Shown in pieces: positions 1 through 11,775 of a DNA stretch of 13,560 bases. The notes under the pieces were generated by a model. The model had not been told where the DNA came from, ran no database searches, and was given only the letters and a program-made list of their open reading frames with translations. Source of the stretch: Thoreauomyces humboldtii. Its lineage: Eukaryota; Chytridiomycota; Chytridiomycetes; Spizellomycetales; Powellomycetaceae. The translations under genes were made by a program, and so were the position numbers. The DNA lies in NCBI GenBank assembly GCA_027596035.1, contig JADGJA010000634.1:1-13560 (forward strand). The letters are read 5' to 3'. Positions within the stretch are counted from its first letter, which is position 1, and each line of letters opens with the position of its first letter.

Positions 1-6
1 GGGTGG

Positions 7-2568
7 TTATCCTCTTGTCGCGCACCATTGCTCGTACAGATCCTCGGCTCTGCTGCTGTATTGGTAAAAGATGGTCTTGAGAGTCTGGCGAAGTGCGAGA
101 AAGTGTCTTGGGGGTATAGCCACGTCAGGACGCGCGGTGAGTTCATCATATAGGTGCTGCAGGACGATCTTGACGGTCGCACTGAGACTCTGTTGGATTG
201 AGTCATCAGACAAGAAGCTCAGGGCAGCTCCACCCCACGTGCTTTCCAAGTATTTACCCCGTTCGGCGTATCCACTGGCTCGTTGTCTCTCAGATCCTCA
301 TACTGCATCGTTGTCATCTTCCAATCATGTTTGGCCAGCCACGCCTTGATCTTCGCATCTCTTGCTGCCATAAAGGCCAGGATTCTTTCTCCTAGGATAC
401 GATCGTTCAGACAGACCTCATCGTCCTCATCGTCGGCTCCAGCGGTAGATCCCTCGTTCAACGAATCCGAGTAATCCGTGGCATCGTCGTCGGAGGATTC
501 GCTCCCAGAGTCGGTATCTTCCGGTAGTGGAAACGCGTCACCTTCCAGCGCCCAGCACCAGAGCTGATCGATGGCAGAGATGTTGCTTGATGTCTTTTCT
601 AGGAATCGGGTAAGTGGACCGGAGTTGGGACCTCCCGCTTTTGCGATCTCTTCAAGCTTGTCGACAAGTCGCACGGATGTTTGAGAGTCGCTGTCAGAGG
701 GGCGGTAAGTTTGGATTTTATGCTGGTTTCAGTAGGAGGGACTTACAAAGTCATACGCAGCTTGTCGCCGACACCGACGTACTAACATCCAAAGAGATAA
801 GTTCAGATAGGCGCACACACACACACACACTGTCGCTGCGAGACAACACTCACTGCAAACCATGACGGCAAGCTCAAGACGAGGAGATGCGTTAGCTTTA
901 CTTGATCAGTGCCCGTACTCAATAGATATCGGTACTTACGTCCATTCACTCGGCGTCGCTGCGGTGAACAGATTGAGCTCTTTGATGCCGATGTACCCAG
1001 ACTCGTCCGTGTCCACGCACTCCGCCATAGACGCCCAATGTTGAGACTTGATCCACGAAGCACAAATGGCTCCCTAGCATTCCCGTGAAAGAGTTAAAGC
1101 ATGCCGAGAGCACCCTCATGGAGTGATATTGTACTTACAGCTGCCGTGGGATACCGCGCATAAAAGTCCTCATAGAAACCAGCGAGGGCCTCCATAAAGA
1201 CACCACGTGGTACGCTCCCTTTCCATCTTTCTTGCTTCCACAGCTGCTGCATGTCTGGATAAATACGATGAAAGGCACATCAGAGAAGAACCACGACAAT
1301 GTTTCATAGCAGCAGACGTTGAGCTGACCCGGATGTTCGACAGCCAACCAAGGTCCGCTCTCCACCGCAGTCAAGATCTTGTCGAACCCTTCGCTCATCT
1401 GCTTGCTCTGAGCATCGAACGCCAGTCTGAACTCCCCACTATGCTTCTCCAGCAGTTCGTCCAGTGAGATGCTGAGCTCCTGCCTCAGTTCGACCATGTT
1501 GGTGGTCGAATCTTTGACCTCGAATGCGAGTCGTCTGAGCAGGTTGTCGGAAGCAGGGAGATCCTCAAGGGACACTTCGTGACGCGCAGCGAACTTTGTT
1601 GCCACGATCTCTTCCGCTGATCGCTTGCTGAGGATCGCGAGAATGTCGTCCAGTTTGCGATCTTGAGCGTCCAGCTTGTCGTTCGCTACAGGGAGGCCAT
1701 GATCAGTTCACACTTGTAACTCGGGTCCGGGAAGCAGATTCGTCAGCTTACCAGCATCAATGCCGATCACGGCGCATCTTTGAAGCGTCTCGCAGAGTAG
1801 CCTCTTGTCGTCGCTAAAGGTGGTAGCGATGGCCTTCATCTTGTCGCTGTAGGCTCCACATTTCAGGATCCGAAGCATGGTGCCCTTCGTTGTGTACAGC
1901 TGTTCGAGCGGTGTTCAGTCCATCTGCACTTTTCGAGAGCTCTGGGTTACAGGTTACCGTGATGAAGGCTTCGGTCGAGCGAATATGGTCCGCAATGCTG
2001 ATCAAGACGGTTTTGAGGCCAGCCTCATCTGTGACCTTCTGGAGCTGCTGCAGCACGACCACAGTCGCGGCGATCTGATCTATCAAAGCTACGGCCCTGA
2101 CGTTGTTCTGTCTACGTTGTAGCTCCAGCTGAAAGAGGGCCGTCAAAGCGCTGACCACGATGCCTGGTCGTCGGTCCCGGATGTCAGTCTGCTTCGTATC
2201 CTCCGGCCTCGCTTCCAGTCAAAAGCTTACGCACCGACGACGGGATGGATGCTGGCGACACTGTTCAAGGCGGACGTGACTTGCTGAATCTTTTTCAACG
2301 ACGGCGCCAGTTGACTGACTGTATGGGCGATCAAAGGGTTGTGGGCAATACTGCTGATCGTCGGAGCTACCAGCGAGTCGCTGAGGATCTTCGGAAGGAC
2401 GCCGCTCACGGTCGTCGCCTCGCTCTTGACGGCGGTGAATGTTGCGACGGCATTTTTGGTACCCGCCTCAATGGCTACGCTGATGGCACTGGAGTTTGTG
2501 ATGCTTGCTGAGAGGCCTGCCGTGTCGACTTCGGGGATGACGAGCTCGCCGGTTGATGCGGCTGACAT
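7..2568 (-). CDS. EF-hand / Goodbye-like domain protein, multi-exon, 3' end at window edge
   Basis: Proposed exons, 5' to 3': 2568-2235, 2163-1958, 1899-1752, 1685-1329, 1254-1139, 1073-940, 872-854, 781-747, 690-343, 274-7; about 654 aa. An in-frame stop lies just upstream of the ATG. Residues about 105-230 (HPVVGIVVSALTALFQLELQRR and onward) resemble the Goodbye-like N-terminal domain of basidiomycete proteins. Residues about 230-345 form a charged, helical, probably coiled linker. HPDMQQLWKQERWKGSVP (about 347-365) and an EF-hand loop with D408, D410, S412, G413, I415 and E419 follow; all are hallmarks of a large Agaricomycete family. The EF-hand implies Ca2+ binding; no catalytic domain or signal peptide is seen. 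A Ser/Asp/Glu-rich stretch lies at about 480-520. Uncertain: the frame change near 275-342 needs an intron or an indel, and the TAA at 7-9 may be bypassed by a GTGCGC donor at 25. Exon 7 is only 19 nt. Confidence 0.82.
814..830. repeat. (CA)n microsatellite inside an intron
   Basis: A 17-nt CA dinucleotide run. On the minus strand it is a GT run inside intron 7 (782-853) of the EF-hand gene, downstream of the GTGAGT donor that follows the 19-nt exon. Such runs slip readily, so this is a probable length polymorphism. GT-rich tracts can also influence splicing of weak or tiny exons. Confidence 0.9.
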
Positions 2569-3730
2569 TTCGGATGGGTCGAGGGCCTAGCCTTGGGGTG
2601 ACGGGGCTTTGGCCGGATCTGAAGGCGTGCTGTCACTCTCGACGCGACGGGACAAGGTGGCGGTCGCCTGCCCTTATGCAAGGAACTGGGCAACCAGAAC
2701 TACATGTACACAACAACACCATACACACACGAGCGAACTCAGCCCCCCCTTCCTTCTGGTGGTACCTGAACGCAACATGGAATGCTGCTCAGTTTCTCAC
2801 ATGTTCTAGCAAAGCCCAAATCGCCACTTTTTCCTTTTGTGTTCCGTCTGCTAGCGATTCCCGCCTTTTCTTCTCACTTTTTCCTACGGTTAGGCAGGCA
2901 CACTTTGCACGTTGTACGAAATACCGGATCGGGAAGCAGGAGACAAGAGAGAAACGCATTCTCTCGCGACACTTGTCCCCACGATATCGCTCTGATATGA
3001 TACAAGGACGGAAAGGCGAGTCCCGATGCAGTGGCCTGCGGCAGGCCGGCGGCCACACTTTCCGGCGACAAAAAAGAACACAAAAACGAAGTTCCAGTAA
3101 ATGAAAGCACGATGAGAAATCTGCTCTCAATGATTGCTTCAAAGAGCAGGTCCGATGAGCTGGATGGCACCAGCGGACGCCCTGACGTTCGCCTGGGGAC
3201 CATCCCATCCGTGTAGAACCGAACCGCCTTATTGGCAGTACCGATTCTGGGAGTGATCCGTGCAGCTCGACGGATCCAAAGATTACTCAGGGGGCTGGAC
3301 CCATGAGGAAGTTCTACCGGTCCACTCTCACCGCCTTACATCGGTCTCGGGGAGCATCCGCCGTTGGATCGGGAGTTTCAGCCAGCATCAACAGGTGAAC
3401 CGGGAACGAGATGCCGGGGAACTAGACGGGAACGACAAAGCCTTGCACGAAGCAATGATAAGCGTGATTCCGGACGTTATTTCGGGCAGTCTCGCTTGTC
3501 CTTACTGTACCCGGTCCTTCCGTCGATGATGCGGATGCCGTGCGCGACGCAATGCAAGCCTCCGGATGCCCGGCATGTAGGCCAGCCATGGAAAGGACAG
3601 CATCGCCGTACCTGCAATGGAAAAGACAGGCAACAACCAACGATCGCACCGGCTCGCTGAGAAAAGGAGCCTCCCGGGGTAGATGCTAAGAGATGGTGGG
3701 TCGTGTTACAGGTAAAAACAAAGAATGTTC
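2569..3730. other. Intergenic region between EF-hand gene and receptor gene
   Basis: I see no supportable gene in these 1.16 kb. Reading frames here are short or lack codon bias. The stretch holds the upstream region of the minus-strand EF-hand gene and the 3' flank of the minus-strand receptor gene. A pyrimidine-rich tract lies near 2818-2885. Two small inverted repeats are visible: GTGGCC/GGCCAC at 3031-3036 and 3051-3056, nested with GCCTGC/GCAGGC; and GATCCGT/ACGGATC at 3255-3261 and 3270-3276. No TATA box, polyadenylation signal or tRNA was convincing. Confidence 0.6.
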
Positions 3731-6700
3731 CTATTTCTCAAACTTTTCATCTTCCACTTCTGTTTCGAGCCACTCTGTTCGCTCAATCTCCTCCTCCCTC
3801 TCGGTGAGGTGTGGATTCGATCCGTAACTCTGGCTCCCCGCCGCCCGCTTCCCGCCTCCCATGGATTTATGCCGCTGTGTGGGAAGGGGCGGTACATGAA
3901 GGTTGTCCGCGGACCCTCTATTGTTGGCGGGTCGCATCTGTCGGACGAGCTCACGGGAGGCGCTACGAGGGAGAGCGAACTCGAGGGTTCCGTCCAGTGT
4001 CACGACCCGGAGAGTGACGATCTCGGTAGGGTCTCCTCCCGAACCGTTCTCGACGTCAGTGTTCAGGATGGAGACGGAGGCGGTGTAGGTCGGTGAATGA
4101 CGTGATTTGGGACTGGCGACCGCGGATGACGGACGTTCGGCTTCGGATGTTCGGCTACCGCTCGTGCTATTGCCTGACATGGTGCCGTTTCGTACGACGG
4201 CGTCGACGGTCCGATACACGTCCATCCTTGATTCTGTCGATGCTGTCGGTGTCGTCTCACTGGGGATCTCCTCGATGCAGAGATATCCTGGGAAAGCGAA
4301 CAGGTTGCATCTCCTCCATCTCGCCAGCACGTTCCATATCTGAAGATGGCCTCCCGATGTTCGAAGTGTTGCCACGTCATGAAAGGTCATTCCACCGACA
4401 CGCTTCGAGATGACGTTTCTCGCGGACGAAGGTTGGAATAGAACTCCTTCTCGTCCCATGCTGAAGACTCGTTGCAACGTCGCGACCGGTACATCCTTGT
4501 CATCACCAGCCGGTCCCTTACCCTTCCGCGCCGCCATCTCCGCCCACAGCTGCAGGAACTTTGGACCGAAGAGGAGAGCCTCAGTGACCGCCGTTCCGAA
4601 CAGTACGGCGACCGAGCGGAACGGAAATGCGTAGGGAGCGAAGGCCGTGGTGTAGACCAGTGGGACGAAGAGGGCGCTGGTTGCTACGATGTTGTACACC
4701 GAGATTCCGATCCACTTTGACTCGTTGTATTCTTGCACCACATGACGCGTCTTCCAGCTCAGGAAGGTGGTCATGGCGAGGAGTGATCCGTTGAAAGCGA
4801 TGCTGACCGCTGTCATGACAGTTTGAACGGTGCCGTTCGGAGACGCACATGCCTATATGATAGTTTACGTGAGCTTTAATAGTTGAACAGTTTCCACTAG
4901 TCTCTCCTTGCACTCACGTGGAACAACTCGATCTTGGACAGATACGTGGTCGTAGAGACTGGCGGACTGGTGGCAGTCCATAACGTCGATATCAAAATCT
5001 CGATAGCTACCACTCTGATGCAGAGGCAACGAAAACGATATGAGAAAAAGATGAGATGAACCGCATTTTCCTGCGTACTGGACGCCTACATTCCAGCGAA
5101 TCCCAGGATGTTCTGGTCTGAGATTCCTTTAGACATCCGTTTAGGATTATCGAAGATCTGGAAAGAGAGCAGTAAGCAAAACCGGTCCCCACCCATCGTT
5201 CAAAGTTCATGATAATGCTTTTACCTTGAACACCCTGAAAGTCTTCGCCAGGATATTCGCAAACACAAGTCCAAACCCGCAATTCAAGACAAAGATCTGC
5301 GCTCCACAAGCACCGGCCGACAAGTCACCGATGTACAAGAACGGCGACGCATTGAGGAGGACAAGTCCCAATAGACACATCATGAGCGACTTCCAGGACG
5401 CCCGTTTGATCGGCGCTTTTGCACGACACAGAAACGTGACACCCATGGAGAAGACGTTGGTGAGAAGCAAGAACCCTGCCAACGTGCTGAAAACGATGCC
5501 GATGGGAGATGTCCATGTGGGGTTCAAGACCGTGGGAATGGGGAGATCCGTGGGGATCGTTGTCGAGCCGCCGTAGAACACGAGGTTGGCGCGGGTGAGG
5601 GTTTGATATACCGAAGAGAAGTCTCCGACGACCTGGGTGATGGGTGGGGTGAGTTAATAATGGAAAGCCTTGGCTTGAGACTCGGATACCGCCCTATCCA
5701 GTCCCAACATACCGGGTAATCAAAGTCTTCCGCATTGACCTCTCCATCCACCTCAACAACCATCTGCAGATCCTTGTACCTGCGAAAACAACCTGCGTCA
5801 ACGCCCTCAGTCAGCCTGAGATGTCCCACGCCTGTTTCCACCCGCTCACAAGTAATCGCCGTTGGAATCGAAAGCCAAGGGTCCATTGAGACCTTGCACG
5901 CCTGTCGAAAACACCGATATGTTGACGAAAGGCGCAAAGTTGTACGGCATCGTTGGGTCCTCGGGGGGCGAAAAGTCTGGGTTGCTGAGCATGCCGAAGT
6001 TCAATGTTTGATTGTTTTTGATGAGCTGATTTGCTCAAGTCCTGTTAGATACGGTTCGCGTCGCTTCTTAGATTCTAGGTCTATTATGACCGACCTTGTC
6101 GTATCCGTAAAAGATGCTCAAAGCGCAATCGTACACTCGATCATTGGTACTGTAGCTCGTGTCGTTCGCTTCCAGACCGAATAAGTTCTGATACGCCGAT
6201 ATGTAGCTTTGGTAGACCGGTGTCGATTCGTTTCCGCCAGCGCTCGAGATGGTGTAAACGGCAGCCTGGTTGGCGATCGCGGAACCGAGCGTATCCTGAA
6301 CGGATGGCCCAGGGTGAGAATAGGTGGCCGAGTCAAAATCGATGATGCCTGAAAGGATAAGGTACCTTTGTGAGGGGAAGCGTCGTAGGAACGCGCTGGA
6401 GACCGCTGGTAGGAATTCCGTACCTGAAGCGGTGACCCAAACAAAGTCCTTGGTAACTATTCCTCTCTGCAATCCCCTGAGCCACAGCACGGTAGTCTCG
6501 TCCTCATAGCCTATGGTAAAGCGAGTGAGATGTCTATCCAGCCGCTGTCAGCTCGAGTAGGTTTGTCAATTGTGGGACCAGCATACCAGCGACCACGATA
6601 ATCCTAGCATGACTGTTGATGATCGAAGTAATGCAAGCGTCGGCATCCGAAATTGACTTTGTACCGTCCACATTGAAAGTTTGTTGAACGAGGATATTGA

Positions 6701-7500
6701 TCCCCAGATTCTGCGCTGTTCTTATGATCTCCGGTCCATACTCTTGACCGAGATCTTGACCGCTGTCGGCCGCAACAAATGCCCAGAATGAGTAAAATTG
6801 GCGCACGCGACATTTCAGTGAGTGAAAGGTAACGACAAACCTGATGACCAGTGCAATGTTGTCCCATTCCATCAAGTTCACGAACTGCACCATCATCGTT
6901 GCCGACCGAGTTAAGGACACCATCATCCGCCACACGTTAGGATACGACGTTCGGTCCTCGAACTGCGTCGCTCCTACGTCAGTAAGACAATTGGGTATAT
7001 TGAAGCTTGCGGTGACCAGGGCAGAGTAGACAGACTGGTCGGTTGTTTCCGCTGCACCAGGGATGTTGCTCAATGTCAGGTTTCTCCGGACGGAAAAGCG
7101 CCGTTTATATTGCGTTCAAACCGATTCCTCTTACGTCCGATAACGGCCATTACCCCGGAGGAAGATACATTGTAGGCTGCTTTTATCGCATCGCCTTTCG
7201 ACGTGCCGGAATCTGCGAAGACGATCTTGACCACCGTGTCCTGCAGGATCGTGTTCTGCTTGTTGTTCACCCAGCTTTTGCCATTCGAGTGGTCAGTATG
7301 CTAAGGTCATGCAGGAAACAATGGCGACAGGATCTCACTCACTCGACGGCGGTCGCTAGAGCCCGATAGGCGGTATCTTCATCTACGCCTGAGCTTAAAT
7401 CCGAGGCGCGAGGCCATATGAAGCCAAGGCTGAGCTCCGTTAAGGCTTGCACGCCGAAGCCGGCGATCAGCTGAAGTAGCACGGGAAATAGAAAGCGCAT
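3731..7500 (-). CDS. Class C (GABA-B-like) G-protein-coupled receptor, complete, 12 exons
   Basis: Exons: 7500-7343, 7274-7135, 7051-6841, 6762-6587, 6510-6424, 6348-6095, 6025-5850, 5779-5713, 5632-5225, 5157-5090, 5014-4918, 4852-3731. Every junction keeps frame, giving 987 aa. Residues 1-19 are a signal peptide (MRFLFPVLLQLIAGFGVQA). Residues about 24-420 match the receptor-family (periplasmic-binding-like) ligand domain, for example VKIVFADSG, MAVIGPETT, SYPNVWR and YDCALSIFYGYDK. Seven hydrophobic helices span about 464-715. The class C disulphide pair is present (C532 before TM3, C616 in extracellular loop 2), as is the TM7 Pro-Lys motif (LLFGPKF). There is no cysteine-rich linker, as in GABA-B receptors. 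The tail of about 270 aa is Ser-rich and ends in a charged Glu-rich stretch. It should bind an extracellular amino-acid-like or other small ligand at the plasma membrane and couple to G proteins; the ligand cannot be read from the sequence. Confidence 0.93.
6349..6423 (-). other. 75-nt stop-free intron of length 3n in the receptor ectodomain
   Basis: Intron 5 of the receptor gene (donor GTACGG, acceptor CTTTCAG). Its length is a multiple of three and it has no in-frame stop, so retention would add 25 residues between VWVTAS and GIIDFD in the ligand-binding domain. I call it an intron because removing it restores the usual spacing after the VWVTAS strand, and both splice sites are good. Confidence 0.65.
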
Positions 7501-8475
7501 GTTGAACGTGGCCACGAAGACGAGGAACCTTGCGCAATGTGAACAAAGGGAGGAGGGGAGGAAACATCAGCAATCCCTTTGTAAATCGATAAAAAAAAGC
7601 TTGAGAACCGAGCCGTCGGGATCTTTAGATCTAGACATAAGACGGGCCTGGGGAAGAGGCGCGGAGTTCTGGCGCACCTGCTTACCTCGGGCAGCACAGG
7701 ATGTAACCCAGCGAGACCTATTTCTGGTCTCCGCCACGATCGAGCGCCGCCAAGGTTTTCTACATAAGGTAGGTGCGTCCATATTCTCCAGGCTTCTAAA
7801 AATAACCTTATTTCGATTCAACCCCGGAATTCGAGTGGAAGGTTCTCCCCCATGTATACTTTCCCCACGGACCCTCACCTGCTTCTCCTCTCCCGGCTCA
7901 GCAGTGGGATGCTCGGAGTATTTGTCTACGCATCGCCCGATTTTAGGCGCTTCCCATTTCTGTTGTCTGGCCGTTGTTCCCAGGATCCGAAGCTTGTTTT
8001 TTCTTCGCAACAGACTCTTCTTGACGAGATCGCCCACGCAGCTTCAGCTCGCGACTAGCGGATGGTCTCACGTGAGCGTGGTGATTGGTCATGCAGACAT
8101 AAGCAGGAAAGGGATGGAAGCGACGGAATCTGTGCCGTGCAGCTGCGCATTTGACAGTGCATGAGTCATGGTAATTCACAGAGCAGATTCGAGGCGTTCT
8201 GCGCCTAAAGTGCACCGACCCTGCACCGCGCTCAAAGTGCGTGGGACCACATGCGTTGGTAATTACGTATGAGCATGCCTCACCAGCTAAGCTCAAGTGA
8301 TCTTATGTCAAGAATCCAGCATCTCTCTCCGCGGACGTATTCCTCTCCCTGTTATCCATCACAGCTACGATATGATTGGATCCCGTTCCCCCAACTGGTT
8401 GAATTGGTTGTTCCTAACTTGACCGGATGAGGATGTCTTCTTCAGAATTATTTCATTGGTTCCGACAGTATGATG
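7501..8475. other. Upstream region of the receptor gene, no gene recognised
   Basis: This stretch lies directly upstream of the receptor's minus-strand ATG (7500-7498) and probably holds its promoter. A plus-strand frame is open from 7499 to 8164, with its ATG overlapping the receptor ATG on the palindrome CATG. Its product is rich in Arg, Ser, Leu and Cys, uses rare codons, and shows no domain. I do not annotate it as a gene. No TATA box or clear operator was found. Confidence 0.5.
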
Positions 8476-8843
8476 CTAGCGCCAGAGACGAGGATATCCC
8501 GACATCCCGCCCGTCATCTCCACGTCGAAGGCTTTGTTGTTTGAAGTCGGGTCGATAACGACTTCGTTCGACGCATGAAGTGCTGACTCTTGACGAGTGA
8601 CATGGCGTTTCGTGAAAGTTTTTTGAAGCAGGAAGGTGTCCTTGGTGGTATGAGGCTCTGGAACGAAATTTTCCACGGTGTATTTGTAACCCGAAGGTCC
8701 GACTTTCCTTGGCCGGATCGAGGGCAGAAATCGCAATCAATTACAGCAGAATCTCTTTCTGGAGGACGACACAGGTACCGAACCGATCGTGCCAGAAACA
8801 GTGGAGCAGTCTTTTCATCTTTGCATGACAGACATGCCGCCAT
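8476..8843 (-). CDS. Weak candidate: small two-exon gene, unknown product
   Basis: Possible exons 8843-8779 and 8707-8476, with a 71-nt intron (donor GTACCT, acceptor GGCCAAG), give about 98 aa ending at TAG. The second exon reads GYKYTVENFVPEPH, VVIDPTSNNKAFDVEMTGG and so on, with a more protein-like composition than other frames nearby. I recognise no family. Codon bias is weaker than in the certain genes, the acceptor lacks a pyrimidine tract, and a plus-strand frame (8590-8856) covers the same DNA. A good acceptor (TTTCCTCAG) at 8872-8864 could extend it upstream. It overlaps the next candidate by about 30 nt in another frame. It may be a real lowly expressed gene, a decayed one, or chance. 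Confidence 0.2.
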
Positions 8844-9236
8844 GTCGCAGTACTGATTGAATTGCGCTGAGGAAAGTTGCGCCGTTATCTGTCAACGTCT
8901 GCAAACATGTTTCCCCGAGACTGCAACGCAAAGCTTCCTCATCATCAGAGAGCTTCGTCGTTATCAGATTTGGAACGCGGCGCACTCTCGTGCAGTGATT
9001 GTACATTTGGGGTAGAAGAACTGATGGGCACTGGCTCCCAATTCACGCGAGGGAGTTTCATGGTCCCGCCCCTCCTATAAGAAGCCACTGATCAAATGAT
9101 AGCAAGGAGAGAGTCAGTACCGCATCGATTTCAAAACAGCAAGAGATTAGCGAGTGTTATGTCTTACTTCCATAGAGCAGAATCTGGATGACAACCAAAG
9201 TACCGATTCGACCGCCGTCGGGTCGTGCCAAAAAAG
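8745..9236 (+). repeat. Degenerate direct repeat, two copies about 430 bp apart
   Basis: Copy 1 is 8745-8801 and copy 2 is 9176-9236. Both start with AGCAGAATCT, continue with a diverged middle ending in TACCGA, and end with CGTGCCA followed by an A-rich stretch. The matches keep the same order with small indels. On the minus strand both copies contain a frame reading FWHD (HQLLLFWHDP and RLLHCFWHDR). It may be an old local duplication or two copies of a small element. Confidence 0.4.
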
Positions 9237-9278
9237 CAGAAGTTGATGAAGTGGAGAAAGATCGATGGCGGAAGGCAT
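8815..9278 (-). CDS. Weak candidate: small three-exon gene, unknown product
   Basis: Possible exons 9278-9168, 9074-8986 and 8920-8815 (introns 93 and 65 nt, all junctions in frame) give 101 aa. The ATG sits in a strong context (GTCACCATGC). Exon 1 reads MPSAIDLSPLHQLLLFWHDP and onward to a GTAAGA donor; exon 2 contains HQFFYPKCTITAR; exon 3 contains LGETCLQTLTDNGATFL. I recognise no family, and no signal peptide or catalytic motif is evident. Intron sizes and splice sites fit this genome. Support is only that three moderately protein-like stretches can be joined, so this could be coincidence or the remains of a gene. Confidence 0.22.
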
Positions 9279-10047
9279 GGTGACCTGAGCAGGACTGACG
9301 TGGCGGCTCCGAAAGGCTGCTGTTCTCGATGAGATTGAACCTTGGCGCGAGAAACCGGCGTTCGACAGGCCCGGCTGCAGAGCCTCAGGGACGTTTGCTA
9401 CCAACTCGCTGGTCCAGGAGAAACCTCACACACAAGGGATAGATGGTCTTCCTCGTCTCGCAGCTCCTTGGTTGAAGCATCGTTACGGTCTCGATGAACT
9501 TCAAAGACGGGGGCAACTGTCTGACAGTGACAGGCCAGATCTTGCCATCTTTGCGCAAAGTTCGCTGCCCGTCGAGTTGCGATCGTGCTAATTGTTCTTT
9601 ACAGAGCTCAAAGGACGTTAGATATGTGCTCTTTGTATGTTACCACGACCGCAGGGGTGCCCGCAATGATGTATTTTCCACATGCACGGTTTTGACACTT
9701 TCTGACAGAATTTCAGGAGGATTCCACAACCTTTTTTTCTGACGTGGTTCGCGAGACAGACAGACGAGCTTGCAAAACCTTTCTGTGCTGGTTCAACTTT
9801 GGTTGCATATTAGTTCAACGTTGCGGGTTTCCCGTTCCTGGGGTCTCTACTGTACTTGGTGTTTTCATTTACCGGGACCGGGATCCGAGCATTTCTGTAC
9901 CGAGGAGTCGGATCCTGTCCGACGGTCTGGTCATCTGGTTCGTGACGACTACCTGTACTGTACCTGACCCTCCATCCACCGCATCGGCATTTCAAGTCTA
10001 CATATCCTTTTCGCACGCTTCGCAGAACCAGTCACCCACGTCAAGCA
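9279..10047. other. Upstream region of the aldo-keto reductase gene
   Basis: No gene is supportable here. The last ~120 bases before the reductase ATG are pyrimidine- and C-rich (runs such as CCCTCCATCCACC), as is common for fungal 5' leaders. A plus-strand frame that begins at 9744 runs out of this region into the first reductase exon in the wrong frame and is a shadow. No TATA box or known operator was identified. Confidence 0.5.

Positions 10048-11775
<1,728 letters not shown>

Noticed and set aside
2553..3104. 183-codon plus-strand open frame
   Set aside because: Lies antisense to the start of the EF-hand gene and then in non-coding DNA. The product is Arg/Ser/Cys-rich with no motif and no codon bias.
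3260..3660. Overlapping plus-strand frames ending in CPYCTRSFRR, suggestive of a zinc finger
   Set aside because: Only one Cys pair and no paired histidines; the rest looks random, and the opposite strand is equally open.
2235..3731. A functional unit of receptor and EF-hand protein because both lie on the minus strand
   Set aside because: They are separated by 1.16 kb with no shared regulatory feature visible; common orientation of two fungal genes is weak evidence.
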